The position numbers and the translations under genes are program-made. Below, one piece after another: positions 21,873-31,443 of a stretch of DNA of 31,443 nucleotides (positions within the stretch are counted from its first letter, which is position 1; each line of letters opens with the position of its first letter). The stretch covers positions 1 to 31,443 of the forward strand of contig QAXH01006028.1 in NCBI GenBank assembly GCA_004335635.1, in the 5' to 3' direction. This stretch comes from Chloromonas sp. AAM2 (lineage: Eukaryota; Chlorophyta; Chlorophyceae; Chlamydomonadales; Chlamydomonadaceae). The notes under the pieces were generated by a model. It had not been told where the DNA came from, did not search any database, and saw only the letters and a list, made by a program, of their open reading frames with translations.

Positions 21873-23321
21873 ACACATTCTGAACACACATGCATGTGAA
21901 CTGACTATAAACGTATTGATTACAGGGCAGCAGGACTGGGCAGCAGGAATGTTGAAATGAAGTGGGCGACTCGGTGCCACTGTAACGCTAGATTGGCAAG
22001 TTTAGATTCGGCAAGTGGAGTAACTCGGTGCGACTGTAAAGCTAGAGGAAGCTCACAAGGTCTTAGTTATATGGTGTGTGCACATCAACAAATCAGCCTG
22101 CGTCCGGAGATGTTGACCAGCACAGTTCACGCAGATCATCTGCCACGCTGCATGTAGTCATCGTCATCATTACATGGCTTTTCAAGATTCAACCCACGGT
22201 ACTGCAGCTAGACACAATACCTCTCGAAGAATTACACGCCTGACAATCTTCAAGCCAAGAAAGCTCACTGGTGGCAGGGTGCAAAGAACGAATGTCATCA
22301 CTAGCAACGCGGTTCCATGTTGAAGATGGGGCACCCCTGCGCCTCCGGAGTGCAGCATGCTGGTCATCTGGGGCTGGAACATGAATCGCGCCTTGACATC
22401 AACCACACCTGTGCATTAGCTGGGACAAGCTCTAAGGGAAGGCAATTGTCCCAGCACTGTTCCATGTGTGACGCAAATGCAGCATGCGGATGATGGAACG
22501 TTTTGGTATCTTCAACCTGGCCTGCTGGACATCTGTATCCGTGCTTGAGCAGAACTGGTCAAGTAACCTCCGCTTGTGTTGATGAATGTTTGTGTATGAT
22601 GGCGGCGTCCACATGCACTGGATGTAATCCGCAGATTCAGCACTCAAGCGGGTGATGGCGGCTGTGCTCGTGCTGCAAGGGGGCAAGTTTCCGACCAAGG
22701 TTATGGCTTGCTTTGCTCCTTTGCTTTGCATGCAGTGTGTGCACATCTGTTTGCTGACGACACATCATGCCGATCTGGTCGCTGATGAGATGACATCTAT
22801 TTTTGAATCAACAGGGGAGGTTTAGGCAGAGCCTCTCGTGTCTCCGTTCAATGTCTGCCAGTTGAAGAGACAGCTTGGGACTGCAATTGCACATGGACCC
22901 GGTACCATAAGCTGTGTTCTCCCGCGGCTGGCCCAGCTTTTGGTCACGGCAACATGTCCGCCAACACCTGGCAGTTCCAGGCGCATGCAGCACGTTCCTG
23001 GAGTTGGGATCTTACAGATCTCGACAATTCAAAATTTTGTACCAGTGGTTTCAACGTTACGATCAGTCATGCATGTTCCGCCAAAGTTTCCGACCACAAG
23101 TGTCCACTCCAAATCCAAACAAACATAACTTTAAGTACCTTTCAAGCATCTTGTCCATTTCATCCCCCATCAAGCTAATCGAAGCAAGCACAGGTGAGCA
23201 CTGGGCGCAGCACAAGTACCTTCGCACAGGAACATAGCAACCAGCTCTGCACACCGTCTGTCGAAAGCGGTGCCAATCCAAGACTTTTATATTGCCTGGC
23301 CTGGGGTGCTCATACCAGGAA
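21360..23321. other. 2-kb intergenic interval, no convincing gene
   Basis: Holds the degenerate 32-bp repeats, a long family B copy (22159-22243) and several overlapping open frames on both strands. A minus-strand frame at 22746-22432 is Ser/Thr/Arg-rich and could be a relic of a mobile-element protein, but no motif can be named. Confidence 0.45.
22159..22243 (+). repeat. Dispersed repeat family B, long copy 2
   Basis: Matches 15353-15443 over most of its length: TTACATGGCTT, TTCAACCCACGGTACTGCAG, CTAGACACAATACCTCTCGA and GCCTGACAA. Intergenic. Confidence 0.6.
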
Positions 23322-25651
23322 ATGTCTGCCTTGGAAATCAGCGACGTGCTTCGTGGCCTTACCCTCAAGGACTTGCGCACTCAGTTGCGCGCCAGAGGAA
23401 TGACTCCAGCAGGTTTGTGTGGTGCTGCTTGTCTTGTTATCTCCAAACGTCGTGAATTTCAAACTTCATGCAACAGATGTGGGCGGCTTTGATGCTGTTC
23501 TTGCAGGTAGCATGGACGTGCTCAAACAGCGGCTGGCAGATGATATGCAGGCCACACGGGACTTGAGAATCATGGCAGAACCAGAGGCCCAGGCAGGCAG
23601 GTCGACAGGTGGCAGAGCAGTAGCATGGCCCCTACTGTCCACTTCCCAGCCACAAACATACAGACCATACTGATGATGAGTTCGTTCACAACCCACGGTG
23701 CAGTGTGCCATGAACGACCCCGCAAATTACGTGTAGAGTTGAGATGAAGGATACAATCAGATGGATTGCTCCAGTTGACTGTAGGGTAGACGATTGATGT
23801 ATCCGTTTGATGGATGCAGTCAGACGAATATGTTGTGCCATGACATTTGAGAGACAATGAACACTGAGCATGCATAGTTTCAGGCCCCTTTTTGGCTCTA
23901 ACGAGGTTTGCGGTCAGGATAGCATCTCGAGGGGTGACCATCACCATTGCTATCACGGTGTGTCGCAATCCCCTTCACTTGTAGGTTGGACGGGCTGGAG
24001 TCCTCCCCTCTTGTGATGCCTCATCTCAGAAAGAATGTCTTATAGAGGCTCCTCTTCATGTTGTTCACTGGCTGCCACAGGCTGTTGTTTTGATATTATT
24101 TTATTTTGCTTTGCTGGTTGAATGAGCCAGCAACCATTGCACCTGCTGACTATCCCATCCTCTGCAGAGGATGACTCCAACTTCAGCAAGAACAACTTCC
24201 AGAGGCCTGGCGGCAATCAGAACATGTGAGCACGGCTTTATGGCTCCCTTGGAAACCCCATGCCCTGACACCATGTGGCCTATCCTGCTCTGCCCACATG
24301 GCCTGATTGTCCCCCCTGTACACGAGTATAGGACCTTATCAACGGCAGCCATGCGTGGGACCATTCTGATTGTGCTAGGTGTGCGCAATTGAGTGAAGCC
24401 GTAGGCTTGTGATGACGTGCATGGCATGTGTGTGCCCTTTTGTGCAGTGGTAACCGCATCACGGACCGTCCTTCCTCAAAGGTGATGGCACCTCCAGGCG
24501 GCGCTTCTCAGGTGGGCGCAAGGGTATGAGTGCCTTGGCCAGGGCATAAGTGCCAAGAAAAAGACTGCGCATGCAACCCCAGAGGCAGCACTCCAGTCAC
24601 TGCCTCGCTCGCTTTGTCTTCTTGCTCAGGGTAGCGGCGCCCATCCCATTCTTTGTCCTGCAATGGCTTCCCTGATCCAAACAGGTCACCAGTAGCCCTA
24701 ATCTACGGCTGAATGCAGCACGGGCCCCTGGCATGCGTGCACCTTTTGAACCCTTGCTTGCTTGCATGTTTGTCCTGTTCAGATCACCTTCGGCACCCAT
24801 CTGCCGCCCACACACCCTGAAGCCATGGCTGCCCGTGCCCGTCCCGCTCACTACCCGCCTCCCAGCCCCGCCCAGCGTGCTGCCGAGTCAGTGCTGAACA
24901 AGATGGGCCTAGGTATGTGTCTGGTCATTACATGATTACATGCCTTATCATGGTTCAACATGGTGTGTCTGGGTGTGGATTTGCAAATCTGGCAGAGATG
25001 AGGGAAAAGCTGAGCTTGCGCGTGTGCATAAGGTTCAGTAAACAGCGGGTGAAAGCCAAGAGAGTACTGATTTTGTCTGTGTCTCAGGTGACACTGATGC
25101 GCTGGTGAGTGGTTCCCGGGACGCTGGTCAGGCAGCAGGCAGGCCCTCCCATGTGGACCACTCCAACAGCAGCACCACGGGTGGGCGCCTATTCAACACG
25201 GGGCCGGAGGCCGCCTACGCGCCACATGCTGCGGCAGGCACACCGTCTGGCAAGGCACCCACCGGCCTGTCACAGGTGTGTGGGAGGAAGAAGAGAGGCG
25301 GTTGAAAGGTGGATGCATGAGCAGGGACTCGCAAGTTAAGCAACTGCCAAGCCAGATGTGAAAGGCCATTGAAGCTTTGAATTGGCGGGAGAGTAGAACA
25401 ACATGCATTTTGATGTGCATGTGGGAATGGCATGTGCATTTGCAAGCATCAAACTGGCATGACTATTCCAATGTTAAATGCAATGCGCTGCCAAAAAGAG
25501 GGTGTGTAAGCAAATGGCTTGCCATGTGAACAGAATTTACCAGTCTGGTGGTGTGCAGGTTGCGTTTGGGGATCACCAGCTGCCCAGCTACACAGACCAC
25601 CATGGCAAGTATCCAGAGGCTAGCAGGCCTGTCACCCCTGCTGGTGAGTGA
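23322..25651 (+). CDS. SAP domain plus SPIRAL1-like repeat protein, unit A (about 241 residues)
   Basis: Exons: 23322-23412, 23507-23608, 24168-24225, 24448-24511, 24783-24912, 25088-25275, 25559-25651; phases fit. A SAP-like helix-turn-helix (DNA/RNA binding in known SAP proteins) is at residues 10-44: LTLKDLRTQLRARGMTPAGS, then MDVLKQRLADDM. A SPIRAL1-like repeat follows at 73-109: NNFQRPGGNQNIGNRITDRP, then SSKVMAPPGGASQITFG. A second, decayed repeat ends GLSQVAFGDHQLPS (about 205-220). SPIRAL1 proteins are small plant microtubule-associated proteins; the same PPGG-S motif occurs in animal Jupiter-type proteins. The end shown is TGA at 25649. Equally possible is splicing at GTGAGTG after 25643 into 26071 (phase 1 fits), fusing this unit with the next. 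An upstream exon cannot be excluded, since CCAG lies just before the ATG. Confidence 0.65.
24606..24690 (+). repeat. Dispersed repeat family C, copy 3
   Basis: CTTGCTCAGGGTAG, CCCATCCCATTC and ATGGCTTCCCTG, then CCAAACAG match the two copies in FBXO31-like intron 1. It is in intron 4 of SAP unit A. Confidence 0.45.
24926..24962 (+). repeat. Dispersed repeat family B, short copy
   Basis: CATTACATGATTACATGCCT, then TATCATGGTTCAACATGG matches the first block of family B. Intron 5 of SAP unit A. Confidence 0.4.
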
Positions 25652-26072
25652 AGAACGAGGTCCTGTTTCCCAGCTGTATGGGAGCACATGCAGGCGATAA
25701 GCAGAAAAGTTTTTGGTGATCATCACAGTCACAATGCTGCGAACGGCATTGGGGAACGATCTTGAAATGTGTACAGGTATCGCCAGAATCCAAGGGCTCG
25801 AAGTTTGGACCATGTGTGTTGTGCGTGCAATACGATGCTCAATCTGCGACAATAGTTTGTAGTTCACACAGTTTGTGCATGTGGCTGTGTGGGCAGCGGG
25901 CTGGATGCGAGCTGCAGGCCGCGTACGTGCTTTTCTGTCGGTTACTTTAGTGCTGTCGATTTGAAGCACAGAAATCCAACGATTGAGGCCGGTGCAATCG
26001 CGATTTGACGTGCTTTCGACTGTCTTCACTCTCCATATCCTCTGCAAGTTTCGCTTTGCATTTGCTGCAGAC
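25652..26072. other. Interval between SAP units A and B (promoter or intron)
   Basis: 421 bp. It ends in a good acceptor-like sequence (TTTGCATTTGCTGCAG) immediately before AC and two ATGs. If A and B are separate genes this is promoter and 5' leader, or a 5' leader intron of B. If fused, it is an intron. An uninterrupted minus-strand frame (26074-25463) spans it but resembles nothing known. Confidence 0.45.
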
Positions 26073-28352
26073 ATGATGCATCTTCAGATTGATGCGGCTA
26101 TCCGTCCTCTTCAGCTCAAGGAGCTGCGAACACAGCTTCGTGCGAGGGGCCTGAGCCCTGCCGGAAGCCAGGAGGCGCTGCGTACAAGACTGGGCGAACA
26201 CATGATGGCCACTTCCGATTTGCGCATTGTGCCCGAGGGAGCTTCACTCGGCCTGCCATCAGGCGCTGGGCCACAGCCCGCGCCTCCATCGCAGGCTTAC
26301 CAGATGATGCAAGGCAAGTATCAGGGTTTACGGAAGATTTGCTCGAGCAGTCGGCATGGCCCTTGTTCTTCATCGCCTTTTCGCTTACCCTCCTGCCCGT
26401 CTGCCCGCTTCTCACTTCGCAGGTGGTGCTAATGACCACATGACAAACAACTACAGCAGGTGAGCCAGTGAAGACCACTACATGTGCCGTGACATCATGT
26501 ACAACACACCATGTACAACAAAAACCACACATCTCGTACCTTGGTATATCAAACTGACTGCGTGGACGCATACATTGACGCCCATGACAACACATCTGCA
26601 CTTGAATCCATGCTGACAACAATGACTGCAAGTGCTGCCACAAGACGCACAATGGCCACCATGCATGGATTCGAATCCGAGCACCAGCTAGCAGAGCAGT
26701 AGCCTCATGCCCACTTGAAAACGCTGTAACATTGCAACGAGGCATGCCGAGGCTTGCCAACCATCAGGAGAGAAAGCAATTGCTTGACCTGAAGGGTTGA
26801 CTGCCTGAGGGGTGTGATGTGTGATTGAGGCACACTGCTTCTATGTGCTCCTGCAGGCCAGGCGGCCAGCAGAACGTGGGCAACTTCATCACGGACCGCG
26901 CCTCATCCCGCGTGCTGGCGCCCCCTGGCGGCCAGTCACAGGTGGGTTCAACCATGATTAGCCATGTAATGATGATCATGCTCGATGATGCATGGTGTGT
27001 GTGTGTGTATGTATGTGTATGTGCATCTTTACTGCATCGTCCACAATGATGTATCATGATGATGCACAATGGTGTTGTTTAATGATGATCTTGATGATGA
27101 TCATCATCCATACTGCACAGATCATGTTTGGCGACCACCAGCTGCCAAGCCATGGCAGCCACCAGGCCAGCCACAGCAGCCACCAGTCCACGCCTGTCCG
27201 CGGCCCACCGCCAGCGCACATGGCCTCCCCGTCACAGGCCATGCCGGCCTATCCTGGCTACCTGGCCTCGCCACAGCAGCAGTCATCGCCCTACGGTGAG
27301 TGCATGCTCATGTGCTTAGGGCCCTCACATGTGACAGGACCGCTTGTGCACTGCACTGTTCTGTCTGCTGGGTGCATTCAGTGCCAGGCATCCACCAAGA
27401 GCATGGCAAGTGCTGCAGCGGCATACCACTTGGGTGGCACAAGTATGGCAGCATGAGCTGCATGGCAACACTTCACTGCATGTGCTCTATCTGCATACGT
27501 TGGTGATGCTAACCTTGACTGGTAGCACTGCACCAAACATGTGCTGTAGCATGGCTGGCCTCAACTGGTGGAGCCATCATTACGCTTGGGCACGCATTCA
27601 CTGTGCATTTCATTGTGTCCTTTCATTCACTTGACTGGTGGTGTTACTGTCTGCATGAACATCATCCATTCTGCTATGCTGCTGACGTATGCATTACTTG
27701 TTCCTGGTGTGCCATGTAGGCTCCTCTACCGCGGAAGTCAAGGAAGGTCGTCTGGCTAACAACTACGCCAGGTGAGGGCAAAGGCCAGGTGATGGCAAGG
27801 CGTTCATGATCAGGGCAGAGCGTGCAGAGTCAGCATGATGGTCAGTGGGACATTGCAAGGGCCAACAACTACACGTCGCTCTTCAATACTGACGTCAGTT
27901 TGGAAGTGTTCACTTAGTTAGATGTGTGGCTGTTGTTCGTTAACATGTTGTCCGTTGATGTCCATTGCCCGAGCAAATAGAGTCAGAAAATGGTTAAAGT
28001 CTGTTAACGAGCGGTTTGTGTTTGCAGGCCCAACGGTCAACAGAACGTTGGTAACTTCCTCACTGACCGCCCCTCGTCCCGTGTGCTCGCACCCCCGGGT
28101 GGCAAGTCACAGGTGGGCATGGGGTTCTGGGGGTTGGGATGTCTGCTGGGCAATGTGATGTAGCAGTGAGGGTCCAGAGGGTCACACAAGGCAACTTGAC
28201 AACACAGACATCGATAGCCCGGTTTAGGCCGCCTACACACTTAGTGTATGCAACACATCTTAACAGCCGGTTGCTGTCATACCGCTATCACACATCAATC
28301 TGATTATCTTGAAGCAATGCCAATGTGTGCGTTGCAGATTACTTTCGGCTAG
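26073..28352 (+). CDS. SAP domain plus two SPIRAL1-like repeats, unit B (about 229 residues)
   Basis: Exons: 26073-26313, 26423-26459, 26857-26941, 27121-27295, 27720-27771, 28028-28112, 28338-28352; phases fit. The first donor is GC (CAAG then GCAAGT). The SAP-like segment is LQLKELRTQLRARGLSPAGS, then QEALRTRLGEHM, residues about 13-45. Repeat 1 is NNYSRPGGQQNVGNFITDRA, then SSRVLAPPGGQSQIMFGDHQ. A His/Ser/Pro-rich linker follows (HMASPSQAMPAYPGYLASPQ). Repeat 2 is NNYARPNGQQNVGNFLTDRP, then SSRVLAPPGGKSQITFG, ending exactly at the stop TAG. Both repeats have the hallmark SPIRAL1 pattern NN-Y-R..GQ-N-GNF-TDRPS..V-PPGG-S. In plants such proteins bind microtubules and plus-end partners; a microtubule role here is inferred. 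The ATG aligns exactly with the ATG of unit A, supporting it as a start. Confidence 0.75.
26944..26975 (-). repeat. Dispersed repeat family B, short copy
   Basis: The reverse complement reads TCATCATTACATGGCTAATC, then ATGGTTGAACCC, matching the first block of family B. It lies immediately inside the donor of exon 26857-26941. Confidence 0.45.
27767..27799 (+). repeat. 17-bp tandem duplication at a donor of SAP unit B
   Basis: GCCAGGTGAGGGCAAAG (27767-27783) is followed at once by GCCAGGTGATGGCAAG (27784-27799). The donor CCAG/GTGAGG of exon 27720-27771 is thus nearly duplicated, with the second copy weakened to GTGATG. Confidence 0.65.
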
Positions 28353-29441
28353 GCTCTGCGGATCACTGGCAGGGCAGCTGCAGTTGCCAGGCAGCTGATG
28401 ATGGTAGAGAGCAGTGACATGTGACCCCCGACCCACGTCGTTGGGGTAGTAGCTGCAGGCCGCGCGCTTGTGGCGCTGGAACGACGTTATGAGGGCACGT
28501 TGCTAGCCACTCACTCCATGCAACAGAGGCACTTAAGGCAGAGCAGAGGTTGATGGATGAACTGTTTCCCAACACTGGTTGAGTTTAGGCACTGGTGTTT
28601 AGTCAGCCCTTATAAGGCTTGCGAGTGCGCATGGGCAGGAGCTGTCTGCTTTTCATGAAGCCTAAAGCTTTGGTGTGCGGGGCACAAACGCTGCGCAGGA
28701 TGGCCTGTTAAACAGCAGGGTCAGTGGACACTCTTTTGGCTGTGCGTTTGTGATGTTTGTGGCTGCTTTTTTATTGTGTTTGTGCTAGTACAATGCTCTG
28801 TCTCGTGTCCCTTTGCCATGCGTAAGGGTTGATGTACCCTGACTTTATGTACAGAGCAGGCCTTGCGAAAGGGTGTGCGCAGGGTGTAGGAAAATTCTTA
28901 GCACTTCACGATTTGAGCAGGTGTGCAAGTTTGTCTGAGCAGTGCATTGTTGGAGCTGCATGCCATGTCCTCATTCTGCCAACTGCGTGGTGTTGGGCAA
29001 TTACTGGTCTGTGTTTCTTCGACGTCAAAATATTTGGACACGTTGACAACTTGAACGAAACGAGTGGATGGCCAGGCTGCAGTCAGCCGTCTCCTGCGCG
29101 CTTGACAGCTACGTTTGTGTTCAGCTCAGCGTTCAAGGCAACGACAGACAGCTCTGTTTGCAGCATGCCAACAGTTGAAGGCTCCACATACGTGGGCCTT
29201 CGTGTCCAGGCTTGGAAAGAGATGATCCTCAGCAGCTCCCCATATTGTCTCCGCTCAACCGCCTGGGGCTTCATTCCTTCTCGGTAATACTTGCAACAAT
29301 TCCCAGGCTTCCGAGGGCCTCCCATGCTGCACCTGTCGATGATGTTTGTATCGTAACTGTCGACCTGTTTCGTTGGCCTCTGAGGAACTACCTCGGGCGT
29401 CCTTCGCTTCCCTCAAACAGTGCCACAGTTAGGATACAAGA
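28353..29441. other. 1.1-kb intergenic interval, no convincing gene
   Basis: 3' flank of SAP unit B and upstream region of the right-edge F-box gene. Open frames on both strands (28829-29287 plus; 29325-29083 minus) show no recognisable motif. Confidence 0.45.
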
Positions 29442-31443
29442 ATGGATGCATCTCTGCTGGAGTTGCCGCAGGCCATATTGCGCCGCCTCGTCACCCAAGC
29501 AGAACCGGACGATGCCTTGGCGCTTTTCAGAAGCTGCACGGCACTGCGGGATATTGTCCTGTCGGAGCGCCGGATGCCACTGATCATTCATCTCCCATCG
29601 GGAGGCCAAGAAGCAGAGGTGCAGGCGTACTTGGTGAGTCGGTCCATGTACCCTCATGCACGAGGGTATGCCTTGGAGAAGCATGCCTTCCAAGCACGCA
29701 ACAGCACAATGCATGAGCACACTTTGGTTGCTGATCAACAATCTGCAGGATCTGGCGATGAAACACTCCAGTATGCTGAGGTTGTGCCTTAGCTATGTAG
29801 GGCAGCAGGCACTGGACGTGATCACATGTAACGCATGCGCTACGGCCATGCTTTTCGATGCAGTGTCATCTAGGGGTTTGGCTCTGGCAGGCATCAGGGC
29901 GGTGGAGTTACAGGTAAGGTTGTTGGAGCAACCTAGTGTTGACCAATGTGACACAGTAGGTGGGTCCCTGGGTGGTGCTATGAAGAATAAGCCGATCCGC
30001 CAGTGAATTGTACTAGCATTTGCATGCGCTAGCATGGATGACTGAGCTGTGGGCCATGGGGGAACACTCACTGACAGCTAATGAGGCATGTGAGTCGGCC
30101 CCTGAAATCCAGCAAAACACCTGGCTCAAGTCTGGATTACGTTTCAGCTATGAAGGGTTAGTCAGTTGACCAGTGGCTAGTACCTCCACGCACTAGCTTC
30201 CTGTCAGACTTGGCTTCCGTTGAACTTTCCACTGAGGGTCCGCCTGCTGGCTATCTTGCTGCAGAATCTGACGTTTGACAGCCTCATACCAACCTGGCTC
30301 ATTGCTACTTGTCCGCGCATGGAGAAGCTGCATATCAGCCGCTGCAAGTTCAGCGAACGAGCCTACTTGAGTACAAGAAGCGCGCAGTGCCGACAGCTGC
30401 AGAGTCTGAAATGGTCTGACATCGATAGCGTTAGCCTGCTGGCGATAGTGGATCACCAGCTCATCGCGCTGCCAGGCCTTTCTAGCCTACAGCTGCAGTT
30501 CACCACCCATGTGTCGCAGCCTGCGATGTGCGCGGTGATGCGGGGCTTCGGGATTAACATTGACACTCAGTTGACTGGGCTGTGCTGGGCCTGGACTGGC
30601 CTTGCTCCTGCAGCAGATAACGCGGCCGATTCAATCGCGTTTTTGCCGGACTGCTTCACCCACCTTCACACCTTGCGCGTACCGTGGCTTATGGTAAATG
30701 ATGCAGCCTTGGAAGCGCTGTTCAGCATGGGCACTGTGCGGCATTTCACGTGTCGCGGGTTTGAGCTCGAGGAAGATCATACTTTGCTGCGCGCCTGCCC
30801 TTGGACCCATATCGGATTTGCCGGTGAGAACCTGGACATCAGTTCGTGGTCGCATTTACCGTTGGGCGGCATTGAGTCCTTGGTAATCGCTCGGGAAAGC
30901 GACGGCATGTTCGTCATTCGCCCCTCAAGCGACCTTGATGTAACGCAACGCGTTGTGCGAGCCATACTACGATGCGGAGGTTTTTCATGGGAAGCCGAGG
31001 CAGGAGAGGAGCGCATAGCGATTACGGGCGACCGCTGTGAGTGGCAGTGCATTGCCGCGGTGCTGCCGCTACTTCAGCCTCTGGGGTCCAGTAAGAACAA
31101 ATGGGCGCAGCTTGATCGTACCTACGTCGTTCCGGCACTTCTTCACAGTCTAGGGCACCACTTGCAGTCGCACTCTATTGGCGTCAGGTTCTGGAATTGC
31201 ACGTTTTCGCCAGACGTTTGGCGTGAGCTTCTCGTCGCGCTCCGTGACTCGCCAAGTGTGAGCATGTGTGACTGTGACGTGAAGGGAGAACAGCTCATCG
31301 AGGCTTGCGTGCATGCGTGCAACCCCATTGTCCTGGATGTCGAGGGTCCACCTGTGGCGCTACGACAAAAAAAAGAAGTTTGCCAGTTCTGGGACAATCT
31401 TGGGACTGGCACCGTGATGAGGCTGTCAGTTGTCTGTGGAACT
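29442..31443 (+). CDS. F-box-like protein with leucine-rich repeat character, partial at right edge
   Basis: Exons 29442-29633, 29749-29913 and 30265 to the edge, all phase 0 (donors GTGAGT and GTAAGG; acceptors CTGCAG), 512 residues visible. The N-terminus resembles an F-box: LLELPQAILRRLVTQAEPDD, then ALALFRSCTALRDIVLSER (residues 4-43). The long third exon has loosely repeated Leu patterns typical of LRRs, such as CPRMEKLHISRCKF, CRQLQSLKWSDIDS, LPGLSSLQLQF and FTHLHTLRVPWLMVNDAALE. This arrangement suggests an SCF substrate receptor of the FBXL type, by family analogy only. Near the edge the frame runs through a 25-bp sequence identical to the inverted repeat of the 10340-10631 element. 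It is unrelated in its C-terminal part to the FBXO31-like gene. Confidence 0.65.
31367..31391 (+). mobile_element. Copy of the 25-bp terminal inverted repeat inside the F-box gene
   Basis: Eight A followed by GAAGTTTGCCAGTTCTG, identical to both ends of the 10340-10631 element. It is read in frame as QKKEVCQFW. The rest of the putative element, if present, lies beyond the window. Confidence 0.5.

Noticed and set aside
22432..23380. Minus-strand frames suggesting a decayed transposon protein
   Set aside because: Neighbouring frames do not join into a known domain; no catalytic motif or terminal repeats are visible.
25463..26074. 203-residue open frame on the minus strand
   Set aside because: It overlaps exon 7 of SAP unit A, has no recognisable domain, and its composition looks like the reverse strand of noncoding DNA.
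28829..29325. Open frames on both strands in the interval before the right-edge F-box gene
   Set aside because: No start context, splice partner or family motif; probably chance.

Overview
The window is nuclear DNA of a eukaryote with spliceosomal introns. It is most likely a green alga (Chlorophyta). Every protein-coding locus but one is split into many short exons with GT-AG borders (plus one probable GC-AG). Two adjacent loci carry repeats of the plant and algal SPIRAL1 type. Noncoding DNA is full of micro- and minisatellites. The species cannot be told from the sequence. All gene models below were built by eye from frame, splice sites and intron phase; they are not transcript-supported.

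Layout from left to right. (1) 318-8381, minus strand: TCF25/Nulp1 (yeast Rqc1) homologue, 14 exons, 602 residues visible, C-terminus beyond the left edge. (2) 8563-8937, plus: intronless 124-residue protein with one membrane segment, unrecognised, divergent from TCF25. (3) 8938-11243: about 2.3 kb without a convincing gene, holding a 292-bp element with 25-bp terminal inverted repeats. (4) 11244-11731, minus: 87-residue single-pass membrane protein with an acidic tail. (5) 12041-21359, plus: F-box protein of FBXO31 type, 18 exons, 716 residues, divergent from gene 4. It contains an assembly gap (14705-14911) inside a 43-bp minisatellite in an intron. (6) 23322-25651 and 26073-28352, plus: two tandem paralogous units, each a SAP domain followed by SPIRAL1-like repeats; they could also be read as one gene. 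(7) 29442 to the right edge, plus: F-box-like protein with leucine-rich repeat character, 512 residues visible, open at the edge.

The genes do not form a pathway. They are independent housekeeping or regulatory loci: ribosome quality control (TCF25/Rqc1), ubiquitin ligase substrate receptors (two F-box genes), and probable microtubule or nucleic-acid association (SAP-SPIRAL1). Two divergent pairs (TCF25 with the small gene, and the acidic membrane protein with the FBXO31-like gene) share short upstream regions.

The most striking structural theme is the repeated tandem duplication of exon borders with their splice sites. There are seven cases in three loci, including a phase-compatible second copy of a TCF25 exon and a five-fold 22-bp array of splice donors in the FBXO31-like gene. 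The most novel protein architecture is SAP plus SPIRAL1-like repeats.
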